A stretch of 56,383 nt of DNA from Clostridia bacterium (GTDB lineage Bacteria > Bacillota > Clostridia > Oscillospirales > CAG-272), in the NCBI GenBank assembly GCA_017481495.1, contig JAFUPC010000004.1, positions 1-56,383 on the forward strand, in the 5' to 3' direction. The position numbers and the translations under genes were made by a program. Under the pieces are notes generated by a model, which made no database searches, had not been told where the DNA came from, and saw only the letters and a program-made list of their open reading frames with translations. Positions 43,063-51,905 of the stretch are shown here, piece by piece; the first letter of the stretch is position 1; each line of letters starts with the position of its first letter.

Positions 43063-45180
43063 TCCACCCCGCGGCGGTCGTCCGTTCTCCGGCGGTCTTC
43101 CACCTCTCGGCGGCATTCCTCCTATCGGCGGCATTCCATCCTGCCGGGGCATCTCATGATGCGCATGGCGGTATTCCGCGCGGCTTTCTTCCATGTCTTC
43201 GTCGGCGATGAGGCCGTCCTCGGCGGTGGAAATGTAGCGCTTTGCCTGGGCGGAGAACAGCGTGTAATACTTTCCGCGCATCCGCATCAGTGCGGCGTGG
43301 TCGCCCTCTTCGACGACACGGCCGTTTTCGATGACGATAATCTTGTTTGCCACGGTCGCGGACGACAGTCTGTGCGAGACGAACAGGGTCGTTTTGTCTT
43401 TCCGCAGGGAATCGAACTGGCGGAAGACCTCCTGCTCGGCGATGGCGTCAAGAGAAGCGGTCGGCTCGTCGAGAATCAGGAAATCGGAGTCGGAATAGAA
43501 CGCCCGCGCGATCGACAGCTTCTGCCACTGACCGATGGACAGCTCCTTGCCGTCCTCGGAGAAGATTCTCTGCAGGGGCGTTGCGTAGCCGTCCGGCAAT
43601 GCGGAAATGAACGCATCCGCATCCGCGCTGACAGCGGCATCCTTGACCGCATCCATGTCAAGCGGACGGCTGATGTCGCCGAACGCGATATTGTCCGTCA
43701 CCGTGAACGCATATTTTCCGAAATCCTGGAAAATGATGCCGAACATCTGATAAAGCTCTTCCACGTTGTAGCGGCGGATGTCCTCGCCGTCAAGATATAT
43801 CGTTCCGGCGGTGGGGTCGTAAAGACGGGTCAGAAGCTTGATGAGCGTGGTCTTGCCCGCGCCGTTCAGACCGACCAGAACGCAGGTGTCGCCCGGTTCA
43901 AACGTCACGCAGACATCGTGCAGGACATCACGGTCCATGCCCGGATAACGGAAACAGACGTGGTCGAACACGATGCGGTGTCCGCAGTGCCGGCGGACGT
44001 GGAGTGCCTCATTCTCGGCGGCAGGAATCACTTCCGGCGACACGGATTCCGGTGCGCAAGCAGGTTCTTTTGCAGGCGCGGCAATCGGCACAATCGTTTT
44101 GCGTTCTTTCATGAACAGAAGCAGGTTGTCGATAAACAGCGTTCCCTCATAAATGGACGCGGAGGTCGTTATGAGCGATGAAACGCCGTTCGCAATCGAA
44201 TTGAGCGCGCCCGTATAGAATGAAAAGTCACCGACCTGTCCGTCGCCGAAGATGATATTCTTCGCAATCGACAGATAGAGAACACAGTTAACCGCGGTGG
44301 ACAGCAGCATGAAAAAGATATGCCAGAAGCCCTCGGCGCAGATCAGCTTTTTCAGCCCGCCGAAATACCGGACGAACACCGTTTTGTATCCGCCGATGAA
44401 GCGGCCGGACAGACCGAACAGGCGGATTTCTTTTACCATATCCTTGTTGACCATGAGATTGGAATAATAATTCATCTCGCGGCGGTCAATGGAACGGCGG
44501 CGCATATAGTTGAAATTCTTGCGCCGGTAGATGAAGTTGACGATGGCAGACGGGATCGAGACCGCAATGATGAGCAAGGGGGCAACGGGCAGGATCTTTG
44601 CCATGACAACGATGTAAATGACGACCGAAATGCAGGTAGAGATCATCGAGAACAGATTCGAGAGAATCTGGATCGGGCGGTTGCCTGCTTCCCGGTTGGC
44701 GTTTTCCAGCCGTTCGTAAAATTCCGGGTTGTCAAACGATGCCAAGTCAACATCTTTTGCCTTTTCGATGATGCGCACCTTGATTTCATTGGTCACCAGC
44801 TCCCCGGCGATACGGTTGAGAATGTTGTAGACGTTCCGGACAATGCTGTTGACGATCAGATACCCGAACTGCAAAAACAGATAGATCTGAAATCCGTCCA
44901 TCGATTTGTTCAGAATCGCATCCGCCAGCGCATTGATGAGCGAAGCGGAAATCAGGTTGCTGATGACAGGCGCAACACCGTCGTACAGCGTCATGAACAT
45001 CATGACAAACAAAATCCAGTGCTTGGTCTCCCACACGACACGGAACACATATCCCATGCGGTGTACCGTCCCGCCGATGACCTTTTTCAGATAATCCGGA
45101 ACCTCCCGGATGTTTTTCGGCAGCGGTTCCTTCCATTTGTCACTGTGCGGCCCGCCGGGCGGAGGTGGTCCCATCATCAT
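43048..45180 (-). CDS. ABC exporter, fused permease and ATPase
   Basis: The 710-residue half-transporter has a six-helix membrane domain (about 50-350) and an ATPase domain with GLNGAGKTT (Walker A), the signature LSIGQWQKLSIARAF (LSIGQ in place of LSGGQ) and LILDEPTASLD (Walker B). It probably works as a homodimer exporting a peptide, lipid or drug. Both ends are unusual: MMMGPPPPGG at the start and a C-terminal tail of Met-Pro-Pro-Gly-Gly type repeats. The stop codon is supplied by a dispersed repeat. It starts 29 bases after the UPF0340 gene. Confidence 0.92.
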   Translation of the reverse strand: MMMGPPPPGGPHSDKWKEPLPKNIREVPDYLKKVIGGTVHRMGYVFRVVWETKHWILFVMMFMTLYDGVAPVISNLISASLINALADAILNKSMDGFQIYLFLQFGYLIVNSIVRNVYNILNRIAGELVTNEIKVRIIEKAKDVDLASFDNPEFYERLENANREAGNRPIQILSNLFSMISTCISVVIYIVVMAKILPVAPLLIIAVSIPSAIVNFIYRRKNFNYMRRRSIDRREMNYYSNLMVNKDMVKEIRLFGLSGRFIGGYKTVFVRYFGGLKKLICAEGFWHIFFMLLSTAVNCVLYLSIAKNIIFGDGQVGDFSFYTGALNSIANGVSSLITTSASIYEGTLFIDNLLLFMKERKTIVPIAAPAKEPACAPESVSPEVIPAAENEALHVRRHCGHRIVFDHVCFRYPGMDRDVLHDVCVTFEPGDTCVLVGLNGAGKTTLIKLLTRLYDPTAGTIYLDGEDIRRYNVEELYQMFGIIFQDFGKYAFTVTDNIAFGDISRPLDMDAVKDAAVSADADAFISALPDGYATPLQRIFSEDGKELSIGQWQKLSIARAFYSDSDFLILDEPTASLDAIAEQEVFRQFDSLRKDKTTLFVSHRLSSATVANKIIVIENGRVVEEGDHAALMRMRGKYYTLFSAQAKRYISTAEDGLIADEDMEESRAEYRHAHHEMPRQDGMPPIGGMPPRGGRPPENGRPPRGGGTST

Positions 45181-45209
45181 ACCGTTTTCCCTCTTTTCCT
45201 GTGTTCAGA

Positions 45210-45782
45210 TCATTCGGAAACCTTGTAGGCTTCGCTGTCTTCAAAAACGTAGTGCGCGCGCTCGCCGCCGATGTATTTCGGTCTGGTTCTTGCGCAAAGG
45301 ATGCGTGCTTCGCCGATGACCTCGGTTTTCAGACGGACGGGAACCGCAACACGGCGCAGGTGCATTCCGATGAGCGTTCCGCCGATGTCGATGCCCGCGT
45401 GGGCGGAGACCGTTTCCACGGCGACCGGGTCTTCCATGTTTGCCCATGTGACCGTTGCAAACGAACCGCCCGCTTTCGGCTGCGGGACAACGCCGACAAT
45501 CTCATAGCCGTACCGTTCCGCGGCCTTGCGCTCCATGATGATGGCGCGGTTCAGATGCTCACAGCACTGTGCGCAGAGATAGACCCCCGCTGCCGCCAGT
45601 ACCGGTGCGATCCCCGCATACGCCGCCTTTGCGCACGCAACGCTGGAATCGTGCCCGATGTGCCCGCCGGCAATCTCACTCGACGAGCATCCGACGACGA
45701 ACAGGTCTCCGGGTCTCAGCGCCGCCGTTTCCAAAAGCTCCGTCACCGCCGCACGCGCCTGTTCTGTAATGGTTTCATACAT
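45210..45782 (-). CDS. UPF0340/TIGR01440 family protein (YwlG-like)
   Basis: The 190-residue protein matches the UPF0340 family along its length: VVGCSSSEIAGGHIGHDSS, CAQCCEHLNRAIIMERK and HAGIDIGGTLIGMHL are its hallmark blocks. The family is widespread in Bacillota and of unknown function. It is first in a two-gene unit with the ABC exporter. GGAGG lies eleven bases before the ATG. The leader is about 150 bases long. Confidence 0.93.
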   Translation of the reverse strand: MYETITEQARAAVTELLETAALRPGDLFVVGCSSSEIAGGHIGHDSSVACAKAAYAGIAPVLAAAGVYLCAQCCEHLNRAIIMERKAAERYGYEIVGVVPQPKAGGSFATVTWANMEDPVAVETVSAHAGIDIGGTLIGMHLRRVAVPVRLKTEVIGEARILCARTRPKYIGGERAHYVFEDSEAYKVSE

Positions 45783-45931
45783 AAAAAATCAGCCTCCGGT
45801 CAATTCTGCACAACGGAAAAACGTTCCTTTTGCGAAAACAGTTCTGCTCTCTGAACAATTGTGTTCCGTGAACAATTCACATTGTGCAACTATTTGAAAT
45901 TTGATGTGTTTTTTTCTGTTTTATCTATTCT
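45783..45931 (-). promoter_or_regulatory. Long leader of UPF0340-ABC operon
   Basis: This is a 149-base untranslated stretch between promoter and start. It carries two AATTGTTCA-type repeats, one within the dyad GTGAA-CAA-TTCAC (45869-45881). No known riboswitch is recognised. Confidence 0.45.
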
Positions 45932-45960
45932 ATTTTACCACAGTTCTTTGGGAAATGCAA
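45932..45960 (-). promoter_or_regulatory. Promoter of UPF0340-ABC operon
   Basis: Minus-strand TTGCAT (45955-45960), 17 bases, TGG then TAAAAT (45932-45937). Confidence 0.6.
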
Positions 45961-45997
45961 GTATTTTTAAGGAAAAATCAGATAATGTTCATATGAG

Positions 45998-46115
45998 GGG
46001 TAAGGGATGTCAGTTTCAGGGCGATGATGGCGACATTGTATTGCGCAATGCGATTTCGACGATTTTATAAGGGGCAGCAGCCTGCCGCCCGGTGATTTGA
46101 AAATCTTTTGTCTTT
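45998..46115. repeat. MITE-like modular repeat, copy I
   Basis: Begins GGGGTAAGGGATGTCAG, then GGCGATGATGGCGACATTG and GCGATTTCGACGATTTTA, as in copy A, then GGGGCAGCAGCCTGCCGCCC. It lacks the right-hand TTAAG terminus and ends near the 3' end of the pseudouridine synthase gene. Confidence 0.6.
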
Positions 46116-46134
46116 CACAACACTTCCACGCCGT

Positions 46135-46950
46135 TCATTCTCCCCCGCCCCCAACCGTCCGAAACCATCCCCACGGCAGAACCGCCGCGTCGGGGTACAC
46201 ACGGCAGTCAATATCCGCAAACGCGGGTTTTCCGGTGCGGGCTTTCTTCCCTTTTGTTTTCCCGCTCCCGCCGGGAACATTCGCCGGGTGGGCAAAGGCA
46301 AGGTGATGGGAATACAGGGCGATTTCCCCCTCGTCAAGGGTAATACCGCCGGGTCTTCTTCCGCCGTATTTGCCGTCGGCGACAATGGGCGTACCGTGAT
46401 GGGACAGCTGTGCGCGGATCTGGTGGCTCCGTCCGGTGCCGAGTGTGACGAGCAGAAGCGACAGCGTTTCCCCGTCCGGTCTTTGAACGGTTTCCAGCAC
46501 GCGGTACGAAAGCACCGCTTCCTTTACCCCATTGCGCACGCGGTCAACGACATAGACCTTGTTCTGCTTTGCATCGCGGAACAGGTAGTCCCGGTATTCG
46601 CCCTCTTTTTCCGCCGGGATTCCGTGGACAATGCAGAGATACTGCTTTGTCATATCCCGCTTCTGCACCATGTCCGACAGCACTGCCGCCGCGCGCGGTT
46701 TCTTTACATAGACCATCACACCGCCGACCCCGCGGTCAAGCCGGTGGACAACGCCGATATACGGGTCATGCAGGACAACATCGCTTCCCACGGGAATGCG
46801 CCGCCGCGCCCGTTCCTGCTCCTCAAGGTAAGAGACGAGATCGCAGTCGTCCGCGCTTCCGTCCTTACCCGGCTGGGACAGCCATCCGGCGGGTTTGCGA
46901 ACAAGCACGAGATGGGGGTCTTCATACAGAATTTCCGGAGTTTTTGTCAT
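46135..46950 (-). CDS. RluA family RNA pseudouridine synthase
   Basis: The 271-residue enzyme isomerises uridine to pseudouridine in rRNA or tRNA. VVHRLDRGVGG carries the catalytic Asp, and GRSHQIRAQLSHHGTPIVAD is the second family block. There is no S4 domain, as in the shorter RluA/RluC relatives. The ATG at 46950 follows AAAGGAA. The target site is unknown. Confidence 0.94.
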   Translation of the reverse strand: MTKTPEILYEDPHLVLVRKPAGWLSQPGKDGSADDCDLVSYLEEQERARRRIPVGSDVVLHDPYIGVVHRLDRGVGGVMVYVKKPRAAAVLSDMVQKRDMTKQYLCIVHGIPAEKEGEYRDYLFRDAKQNKVYVVDRVRNGVKEAVLSYRVLETVQRPDGETLSLLLVTLGTGRSHQIRAQLSHHGTPIVADGKYGGRRPGGITLDEGEIALYSHHLAFAHPANVPGGSGKTKGKKARTGKPAFADIDCRVYPDAAVLPWGWFRTVGGGGE

Positions 46951-46992
46951 GGATGATCGTTCCTTTCGGTGGGTTTGGATTTTTGAAATAAA

Positions 46993-47022
46993 GAAAGAGG
47001 AAACGGCACCGCCTCCTCTTTC
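46993..47022 (-). terminator. Terminator of the TIM-barrel gene
   Basis: GAAAGAGGA (46993-47001) is inverted exactly at 47014-47022, and TTTATTTC follows on the minus strand. Confidence 0.7.
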
Positions 47023-47041
47023 CAATGGCGAAAATTCAGAA

Positions 47042-47863
47042 TTATTCCGCAAGTTTTTTCCGCAGATATTCCGCGGCTTCGGCGGCTTCTTTTTGAAAAT
47101 CCCCGAATCCGCATTCGACCGTCACGATGCCGTCGTAGCCGATGGCTTTGAGCGCATCCAGGAACGCGCCCTCGTACTCCGTTTTGCCGGGAATGCGACG
47201 GTCGGACGATGCGACGTGGCAGTGCAGTAGAATGTCGCGGTTTTCCGCGATCACGGACAGCGGCTCCTCCTCCCGCGCCATGTGGTAGCCGTCGGCGAGC
47301 AGACGGACGTTGTCCAGATTCAGGCGGCGGACAATCTCCGCACCCTCGGAGACCTTGTTGCACCAGTTGGTCTCCGCGCGGTTGAGCGGTTCGATAACAA
47401 GGATCATACCGTGTTTTCCGCAGACATCGTTGCAATGGGAAATGAACGCCTCGATCTGCTTTTCCGCCTTGGCACGGTCACAGCCCTCCGGAATCGTGCG
47501 CACCCGGCCGGAGCCGAACACGACATACCGGACACCGAGCGATGCCATCCGCGTAATGGCACCGTCCACAAACGCATACAGAGCTTCGGTTCCATTATCG
47601 TCCGTGACGATGGGCAGATGTCCCGGAATAAAGCTGTTGCAGGCAGCAAGGTCAAACCGTCCCGCCGCGTGTTCGTTCTGTAAAAACGCAACGTCTTCGT
47701 CCGACAGCGACGTGATCATGCCGACCGTCGCTTCCGCGCAGTCGTATCCGAGTGCCGCGATCGCACGGCATCCCTCCGTCAGGCGCGTAAGCGGCGCCAT
47801 CGGAATTTCTTTTTCTCCCTGCGGCATAAAGGATCCGCCGGGGATACAGCAGCTGATTTTCAT
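47042..47863 (-). CDS. Sugar phosphate isomerase/epimerase (TIM barrel)
   Basis: The 273-residue protein belongs to the xylose isomerase-like TIM-barrel superfamily: VIEPLNRAETNWCN, LLADGYHMAREE, HCHVASSDRRIPG and a final VTVECGFGD supply the usual Glu, Asp and His metal ligands. Such enzymes isomerise or epimerise ketoses, inosose or hydroxypyruvate; the substrate is open. I start at the ATG before MKISCC. Another ATG at 47875 would add MVVT. Both lie well downstream of AAAGGAG, with a hairpin between. Confidence 0.88.
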   Translation of the reverse strand: MKISCCIPGGSFMPQGEKEIPMAPLTRLTEGCRAIAALGYDCAEATVGMITSLSDEDVAFLQNEHAAGRFDLAACNSFIPGHLPIVTDDNGTEALYAFVDGAITRMASLGVRYVVFGSGRVRTIPEGCDRAKAEKQIEAFISHCNDVCGKHGMILVIEPLNRAETNWCNKVSEGAEIVRRLNLDNVRLLADGYHMAREEEPLSVIAENRDILLHCHVASSDRRIPGKTEYEGAFLDALKAIGYDGIVTVECGFGDFQKEAAEAAEYLRKKLAE

Positions 47864-47875
47864 AGTTACGACCAT

Positions 47876-47902
47876 AACTCTCGCACAGCGAAAGTTATCT
47901 CC
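47876..47902 (-). promoter_or_regulatory. Hairpin between ribosome site and start
   Basis: On the minus strand GGAG (47899-47902) is followed by AACTTTCGC-TGT-GCGAGAGTT (47876-47896), nine pairs including one G-U. An ATG comes directly after. Confidence 0.55.
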
Positions 47903-47962
47903 TTTCTTTATGTAATTGTGGCGAATAGCCACAAAACACGTCTGAAAATTTATTTTGAGACT

Positions 47963-50653
47963 TCAGATTCTGATAACATTGCACTTCCCGATCGCCTCTG
48001 CCGCACGGCGTTCGCGCTTGTGGCAGGTGAAAACGAGTGCCTGACCCGCATCGCCTCCGGTCTGGCGGAGCAGAAGCGCGATCATTCTTGCAAGCCGCTT
48101 GTCGTCCAGCGTTGCGAACGCTTCGTCGAAGATGAGCGGCGGAAGTTCCTTTTTGTACAGCATCTGCACCAGTGCCATGCGCAGGCTGAGGTACGCAAGC
48201 TCCTGCGTTCCCGCGCTCAGGCAGTCGAGTGCGAGACCCTCTCCGTTGTCCGGTTTTCCCGCGGCGGCGGTCAGGCGCATGGATTCGTCAAATGCCAACT
48301 CTCCCCAGCGGTCACCGCTGAGAAGCCGCATCATCCGTCCCGCGTTTGCGGTCAGGGTCGGTGCAAGTTCCTTGTGCAGACGGGCAGAGGCGCGCTGCAT
48401 CGTTGCGGCGGCAAGGGTATAGGCGGCATACTGCTTGCGCTCCTCGCGCAGACGGGCATCCATTTCGGAAAGCAGGGAGCGGAGCAGTGCGGCATCCGGC
48501 AGACAGTCACCGGCCATCGCACGCCGCAGACCCGCCGCCGCTTTCTGTGCGGCAGAGCCGCCGACGGTTTCCACGGAAACAGGGGGTACCTCTGCCTGCA
48601 AACCGTTTGCAGACCCCGTATCCGCCGCTGTCGGCGGATTGCGCAGAGTCTCGATTTTTGCATGGATTTCGCTTAACTTTGCATCAATGGCGGCGCAGGA
48701 TTTGAGATTGAAGTCAAGTTCCCGCACAATCGGTTCCGGACGGAATGCGGTCGTTGTGCCGTCCTCACCGGTTCCGCCGCCGAACATTTTTTCAAGTGCT
48801 TCCCGCCTTGCAAGCAGTTCCTTTGCATTCTGCGCGTTGTGCGCCGAAAGAACGGTCTCGATCTCCGCGCGGCAGACATCCGCCGTTTCTCTCTGGCGCG
48901 AAATTTCCACCAACGTGCGGTCGATGCGCTGTGCGGCGGTCTCGATGATCTCCGGGGTCAGACGGTCAGCGGTCAGCTTCTGTGCGCCGGGCGGCTGTAA
49001 TTTGGAAAGCAAGAGTGCCGCCTGCCGTCCCGCTTCGCTTGCGCGCAGGGAGGCTTCCGACACGCGCCGGGACAATTCTTCCTTGTTTTCGTCCAGCGTA
49101 TGCAGTTTTTCCTCGGTGAGCATGAATTCTTCAAGGAAGTTTTCCAGCTCGTCCTCCGTGGAACAGCTGTACCGTGTCAGCATCACGCCGATGCTCTTTT
49201 CGTAGCGCGCGCGGGAAAAGAAGAAGAATCCCGCGAGAGCCCCCAGCAGTGCCGTCAGGAAAATGATGTTCTTTGCCGACGCCGCGTGCAGAACAAGCAT
49301 GAACACCGTCACCGCAAGCGCAAACACCGTAAACACCAGAAACAGTATCCCGAATACCGTCACCGCCGAACGCCGTCCCGCAATGCGGTCAAGCTTGGCA
49401 AGCACGGCATCCGCGCCGCCGTCCAGTGCGACCCGGCGCAGCTGATTTTCCTTGAAATTGTCCCGCCGCACGGAGAACGCCAGCTTGTCCTCGTCGGCGT
49501 GTGCCGCATCCATATCCGTTTTTGCCGCGGCAAGATCCGATGCGCACAGATGCAGGGATGCCGCATAATCCGCATCCGGGACATAATTGCCGCGGAACAT
49601 CGTTTTCGTTAAGGCATCGGCACGTTTTTCTGCCGCCGCCTGCCGTGTCAGAAGCTCCGGCAGGACGTCGGTGTCCTGCATGGACTGATATTCTTTATAT
49701 TGCGCATATACCTGCTCAAGCTGGGATGTACGCTGTTCCTTCTGCCGCTTGTTTTCGCCCAGTGCCGCGGCAGATTCCTCCAGTGCGGCAATTTCTGCGG
49801 CGGTTGCTTCGTCAAGCTCCGGCACCGCACCGTTGTCGGGGTGTGTTTCCGGTGCCGCTTCTGCGGGCAGAGGGGTTTCCTGTGTGTCGGTGTCCGGTGA
49901 AACGGTTTCCGCGGTTTCCGTTTCCTGCTCCAATGCCGATGCCAGCGCATCCCGTCTGCGTTCCAGCTCCGCAATGGTTCCGCGCCCGGTCTCGGGGTCG
50001 TACAGGGCATTCCGTTTTTCCGTCAGATATTGTGCGGCGCCCTTGGGGTCAAGCTCCTCATCGGCGGCATACAGAATCCGTTCCATAGCAGCACGGACGG
50101 CATCGGTATCCGTAGGACTTCCGTAAACGGAAGTCGTGCTTCCGCCTGTGGAAGACACCGTATCGGAATGCTCCGCCCCGCGCTGTGCGGCGGAGACCTG
50201 CGTGACCATCGCTGTGGAGGCGAACACAGCTGCCGGAACGCCGAAAAAGACCTCGCCCGGTGCCCGTCCGACACAGAACAGGCTCTGCCGATCTACCGCC
50301 CCATCCCGGATGGCGTATACGGCAGAGAAATCGTCTGCGCCCATACGGCCGTCGCTGACCCGCTCGATGCGGAACTGCTTTGCGGGGGCGGGGTTGTCGC
50401 CGTCGTCGTTTTCCGGCGGAATTTCAATGCCGTAGGTCTGCGCGCAGGTAATGTCCGCCCAGCCGGAGACAGGGCCCGAAACGGTATCCCGGTTGAGAAG
50501 TCCGTAAAAAAGAAAGCCGAGAAATGCGGCGATCGTGGTCTTTCCCGACTCGTTTTCGCCCTCTATGATGTTCAGTCCGGTGCCCGTGCCGAGCGTGATT
50601 TCCTTTTCCCGCAGTGCGCCGAACCGGTTGATATGAATGCGGTTGATGACCAT
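47963..50653 (-). CDS. yhaN: YhaN-like SbcC/Rad50-type ATPase
   Basis: The 896-residue protein has an N-terminal Walker A (GENESGKTT, about 35), long coiled-coil arms and a C-terminal half-site (LSAGTQELAYLSLRMAL then LIFDEAFATLDD). This is the Rad50/SbcC layout of DNA end-processing ATPases. Two membrane-like segments (FGILFLVFTVFALAVTVFML and IIFLTALLGALAGFFFF) sit in the middle, at the coiled-coil apex, consistent with the YhaN branch. It starts 16 bases after the SbcD-like gene, its expected partner. Confidence 0.88.
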   Translation of the reverse strand: MVINRIHINRFGALREKEITLGTGTGLNIIEGENESGKTTIAAFLGFLFYGLLNRDTVSGPVSGWADITCAQTYGIEIPPENDDGDNPAPAKQFRIERVSDGRMGADDFSAVYAIRDGAVDRQSLFCVGRAPGEVFFGVPAAVFASTAMVTQVSAAQRGAEHSDTVSSTGGSTTSVYGSPTDTDAVRAAMERILYAADEELDPKGAAQYLTEKRNALYDPETGRGTIAELERRRDALASALEQETETAETVSPDTDTQETPLPAEAAPETHPDNGAVPELDEATAAEIAALEESAAALGENKRQKEQRTSQLEQVYAQYKEYQSMQDTDVLPELLTRQAAAEKRADALTKTMFRGNYVPDADYAASLHLCASDLAAAKTDMDAAHADEDKLAFSVRRDNFKENQLRRVALDGGADAVLAKLDRIAGRRSAVTVFGILFLVFTVFALAVTVFMLVLHAASAKNIIFLTALLGALAGFFFFSRARYEKSIGVMLTRYSCSTEDELENFLEEFMLTEEKLHTLDENKEELSRRVSEASLRASEAGRQAALLLSKLQPPGAQKLTADRLTPEIIETAAQRIDRTLVEISRQRETADVCRAEIETVLSAHNAQNAKELLARREALEKMFGGGTGEDGTTTAFRPEPIVRELDFNLKSCAAIDAKLSEIHAKIETLRNPPTAADTGSANGLQAEVPPVSVETVGGSAAQKAAAGLRRAMAGDCLPDAALLRSLLSEMDARLREERKQYAAYTLAAATMQRASARLHKELAPTLTANAGRMMRLLSGDRWGELAFDESMRLTAAAGKPDNGEGLALDCLSAGTQELAYLSLRMALVQMLYKKELPPLIFDEAFATLDDKRLARMIALLLRQTGGDAGQALVFTCHKRERRAAEAIGKCNVIRI

Positions 50654-50669
50654 AACTGTGACTGTTCCT

Positions 50670-51872
50670 TTATCTTTGGGTTTTCATTGCGGCAAGTCCC
50701 GCACGGAGGGCTTCCCCCGCAACGATGCGCATATCTTCGTCTTTATCGGCAAGCGCCGCCGCAAGCTCGCGGTAATATGCCCCGCGCAGGGTCGCATCTG
50801 CCGACAGGATATGTTCCGCGGCGGCTGTCGTCCGGTCGCAGAGCTCCATGCCCGCCGTACCCGGAATTGCCGCGGTCAGTGCCTCGTTTGTCACGCGCAC
50901 ATCGGGCGGGAGCGCGCCGGTACATTCCACGCGCACCATCGCATCCGCATCCAGCCGGATGCCGTTTTCCGCCGCCTCCTCTGCCGCATGACGGAGAACG
51001 GTCTGCACGTCTGCCGTGCTTTTCACGCCGCTGTCCGTGAAATCGATGCAGAGCACCTCATAATGCCGTTTTGCAATGCGCAGGCGGCGCACCGAAAAGC
51101 TTCCGTCGTCGGCAAAGGTCCCGCAGACCGCACCCCTCGCGCCGCATTCGTCGTATCCGCGCCCGACAAGACAGCCAGAGTAGCCGAAATATGTCCACTT
51201 TCCTGCACCGGAACCGGTGCTGGCACCGCTGCTGCCGACCCGGCGGATGCCATCGGAGGTATGGGCGTATCCGAGTGCCGCATAATCAAAGCCGAGCCGG
51301 GAGAGCTGTTCCTTTGTCACGGTGGGCGGCGTTCCGGATTCGGTCAGCTCCGGGGGAAGCGCAGTTCCTTCACTGACCACTGCGGCGTGACCGCAGAAAA
51401 TGCGCCGCAGGTTTGCCGGTTTTTCGGCAAGCTCCAGATGCGCAAGCGGTGCGTAACTTCCCATATCGGGGGAAACGTGCGCAAAGCCCCAGACCTGCAC
51501 GCCGATGTCGTCCAGCGGGAAGCAGGCGGGGGTGGGGCTGCGAAAAATATGGACGTTTTTGGAAAACGCCGTCTTTGCCCAGACGGAATCCTCCGCGTAA
51601 TAGTCCCGGTTACCGGGAGAAATGACAAAATGACAGTCCGGTACGGATGCAAATTCGCGCACCAGAAGCGATGTGGTCTCGCGGGTCAGAAATGCGTGGT
51701 CGAACAGGTCACCCGCGATGAGCACCAGCCGCACGCCGTTCTGTCTGATATACAGCATCATCGACGAAAACGCGGAACGCAGTTCCGCACGCCGCACCTC
51801 CGCCGCATCCAGATCCGCCGCCGTATGCGGGACATCCAGATGAGCATCGGAAAAATGCAGGATTTTCAGCAT
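50670..51872 (-). CDS. yhaO: YhaO/SbcD-like metallophosphoesterase
   Basis: The 400-residue protein has the Mre11/SbcD layout: FSDAHLD (Asp9, His11), IAGDLFDH (Asp55), PGNRD (Asn88), CGHAAV (His162) and LGYAH (His204). In active nucleases motif III is usually GNHD and the last is GHxH; here Arg89 and Tyr202 replace the His residues. The first is the proton-donor position and the second a metal ligand in Mre11. Nuclease activity may therefore be weak or changed (inference). It is followed by yhaN and preceded after 33 bases by a binding lipoprotein. Confidence 0.87.
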   Translation of the reverse strand: MLKILHFSDAHLDVPHTAADLDAAEVRRAELRSAFSSMMLYIRQNGVRLVLIAGDLFDHAFLTRETTSLLVREFASVPDCHFVISPGNRDYYAEDSVWAKTAFSKNVHIFRSPTPACFPLDDIGVQVWGFAHVSPDMGSYAPLAHLELAEKPANLRRIFCGHAAVVSEGTALPPELTESGTPPTVTKEQLSRLGFDYAALGYAHTSDGIRRVGSSGASTGSGAGKWTYFGYSGCLVGRGYDECGARGAVCGTFADDGSFSVRRLRIAKRHYEVLCIDFTDSGVKSTADVQTVLRHAAEEAAENGIRLDADAMVRVECTGALPPDVRVTNEALTAAIPGTAGMELCDRTTAAAEHILSADATLRGAYYRELAAALADKDEDMRIVAGEALRAGLAAMKTQR

Positions 51873-51905
51873 GAGTCAGGTATCCTTTCAAATAGTATGT
51901 GGGTA

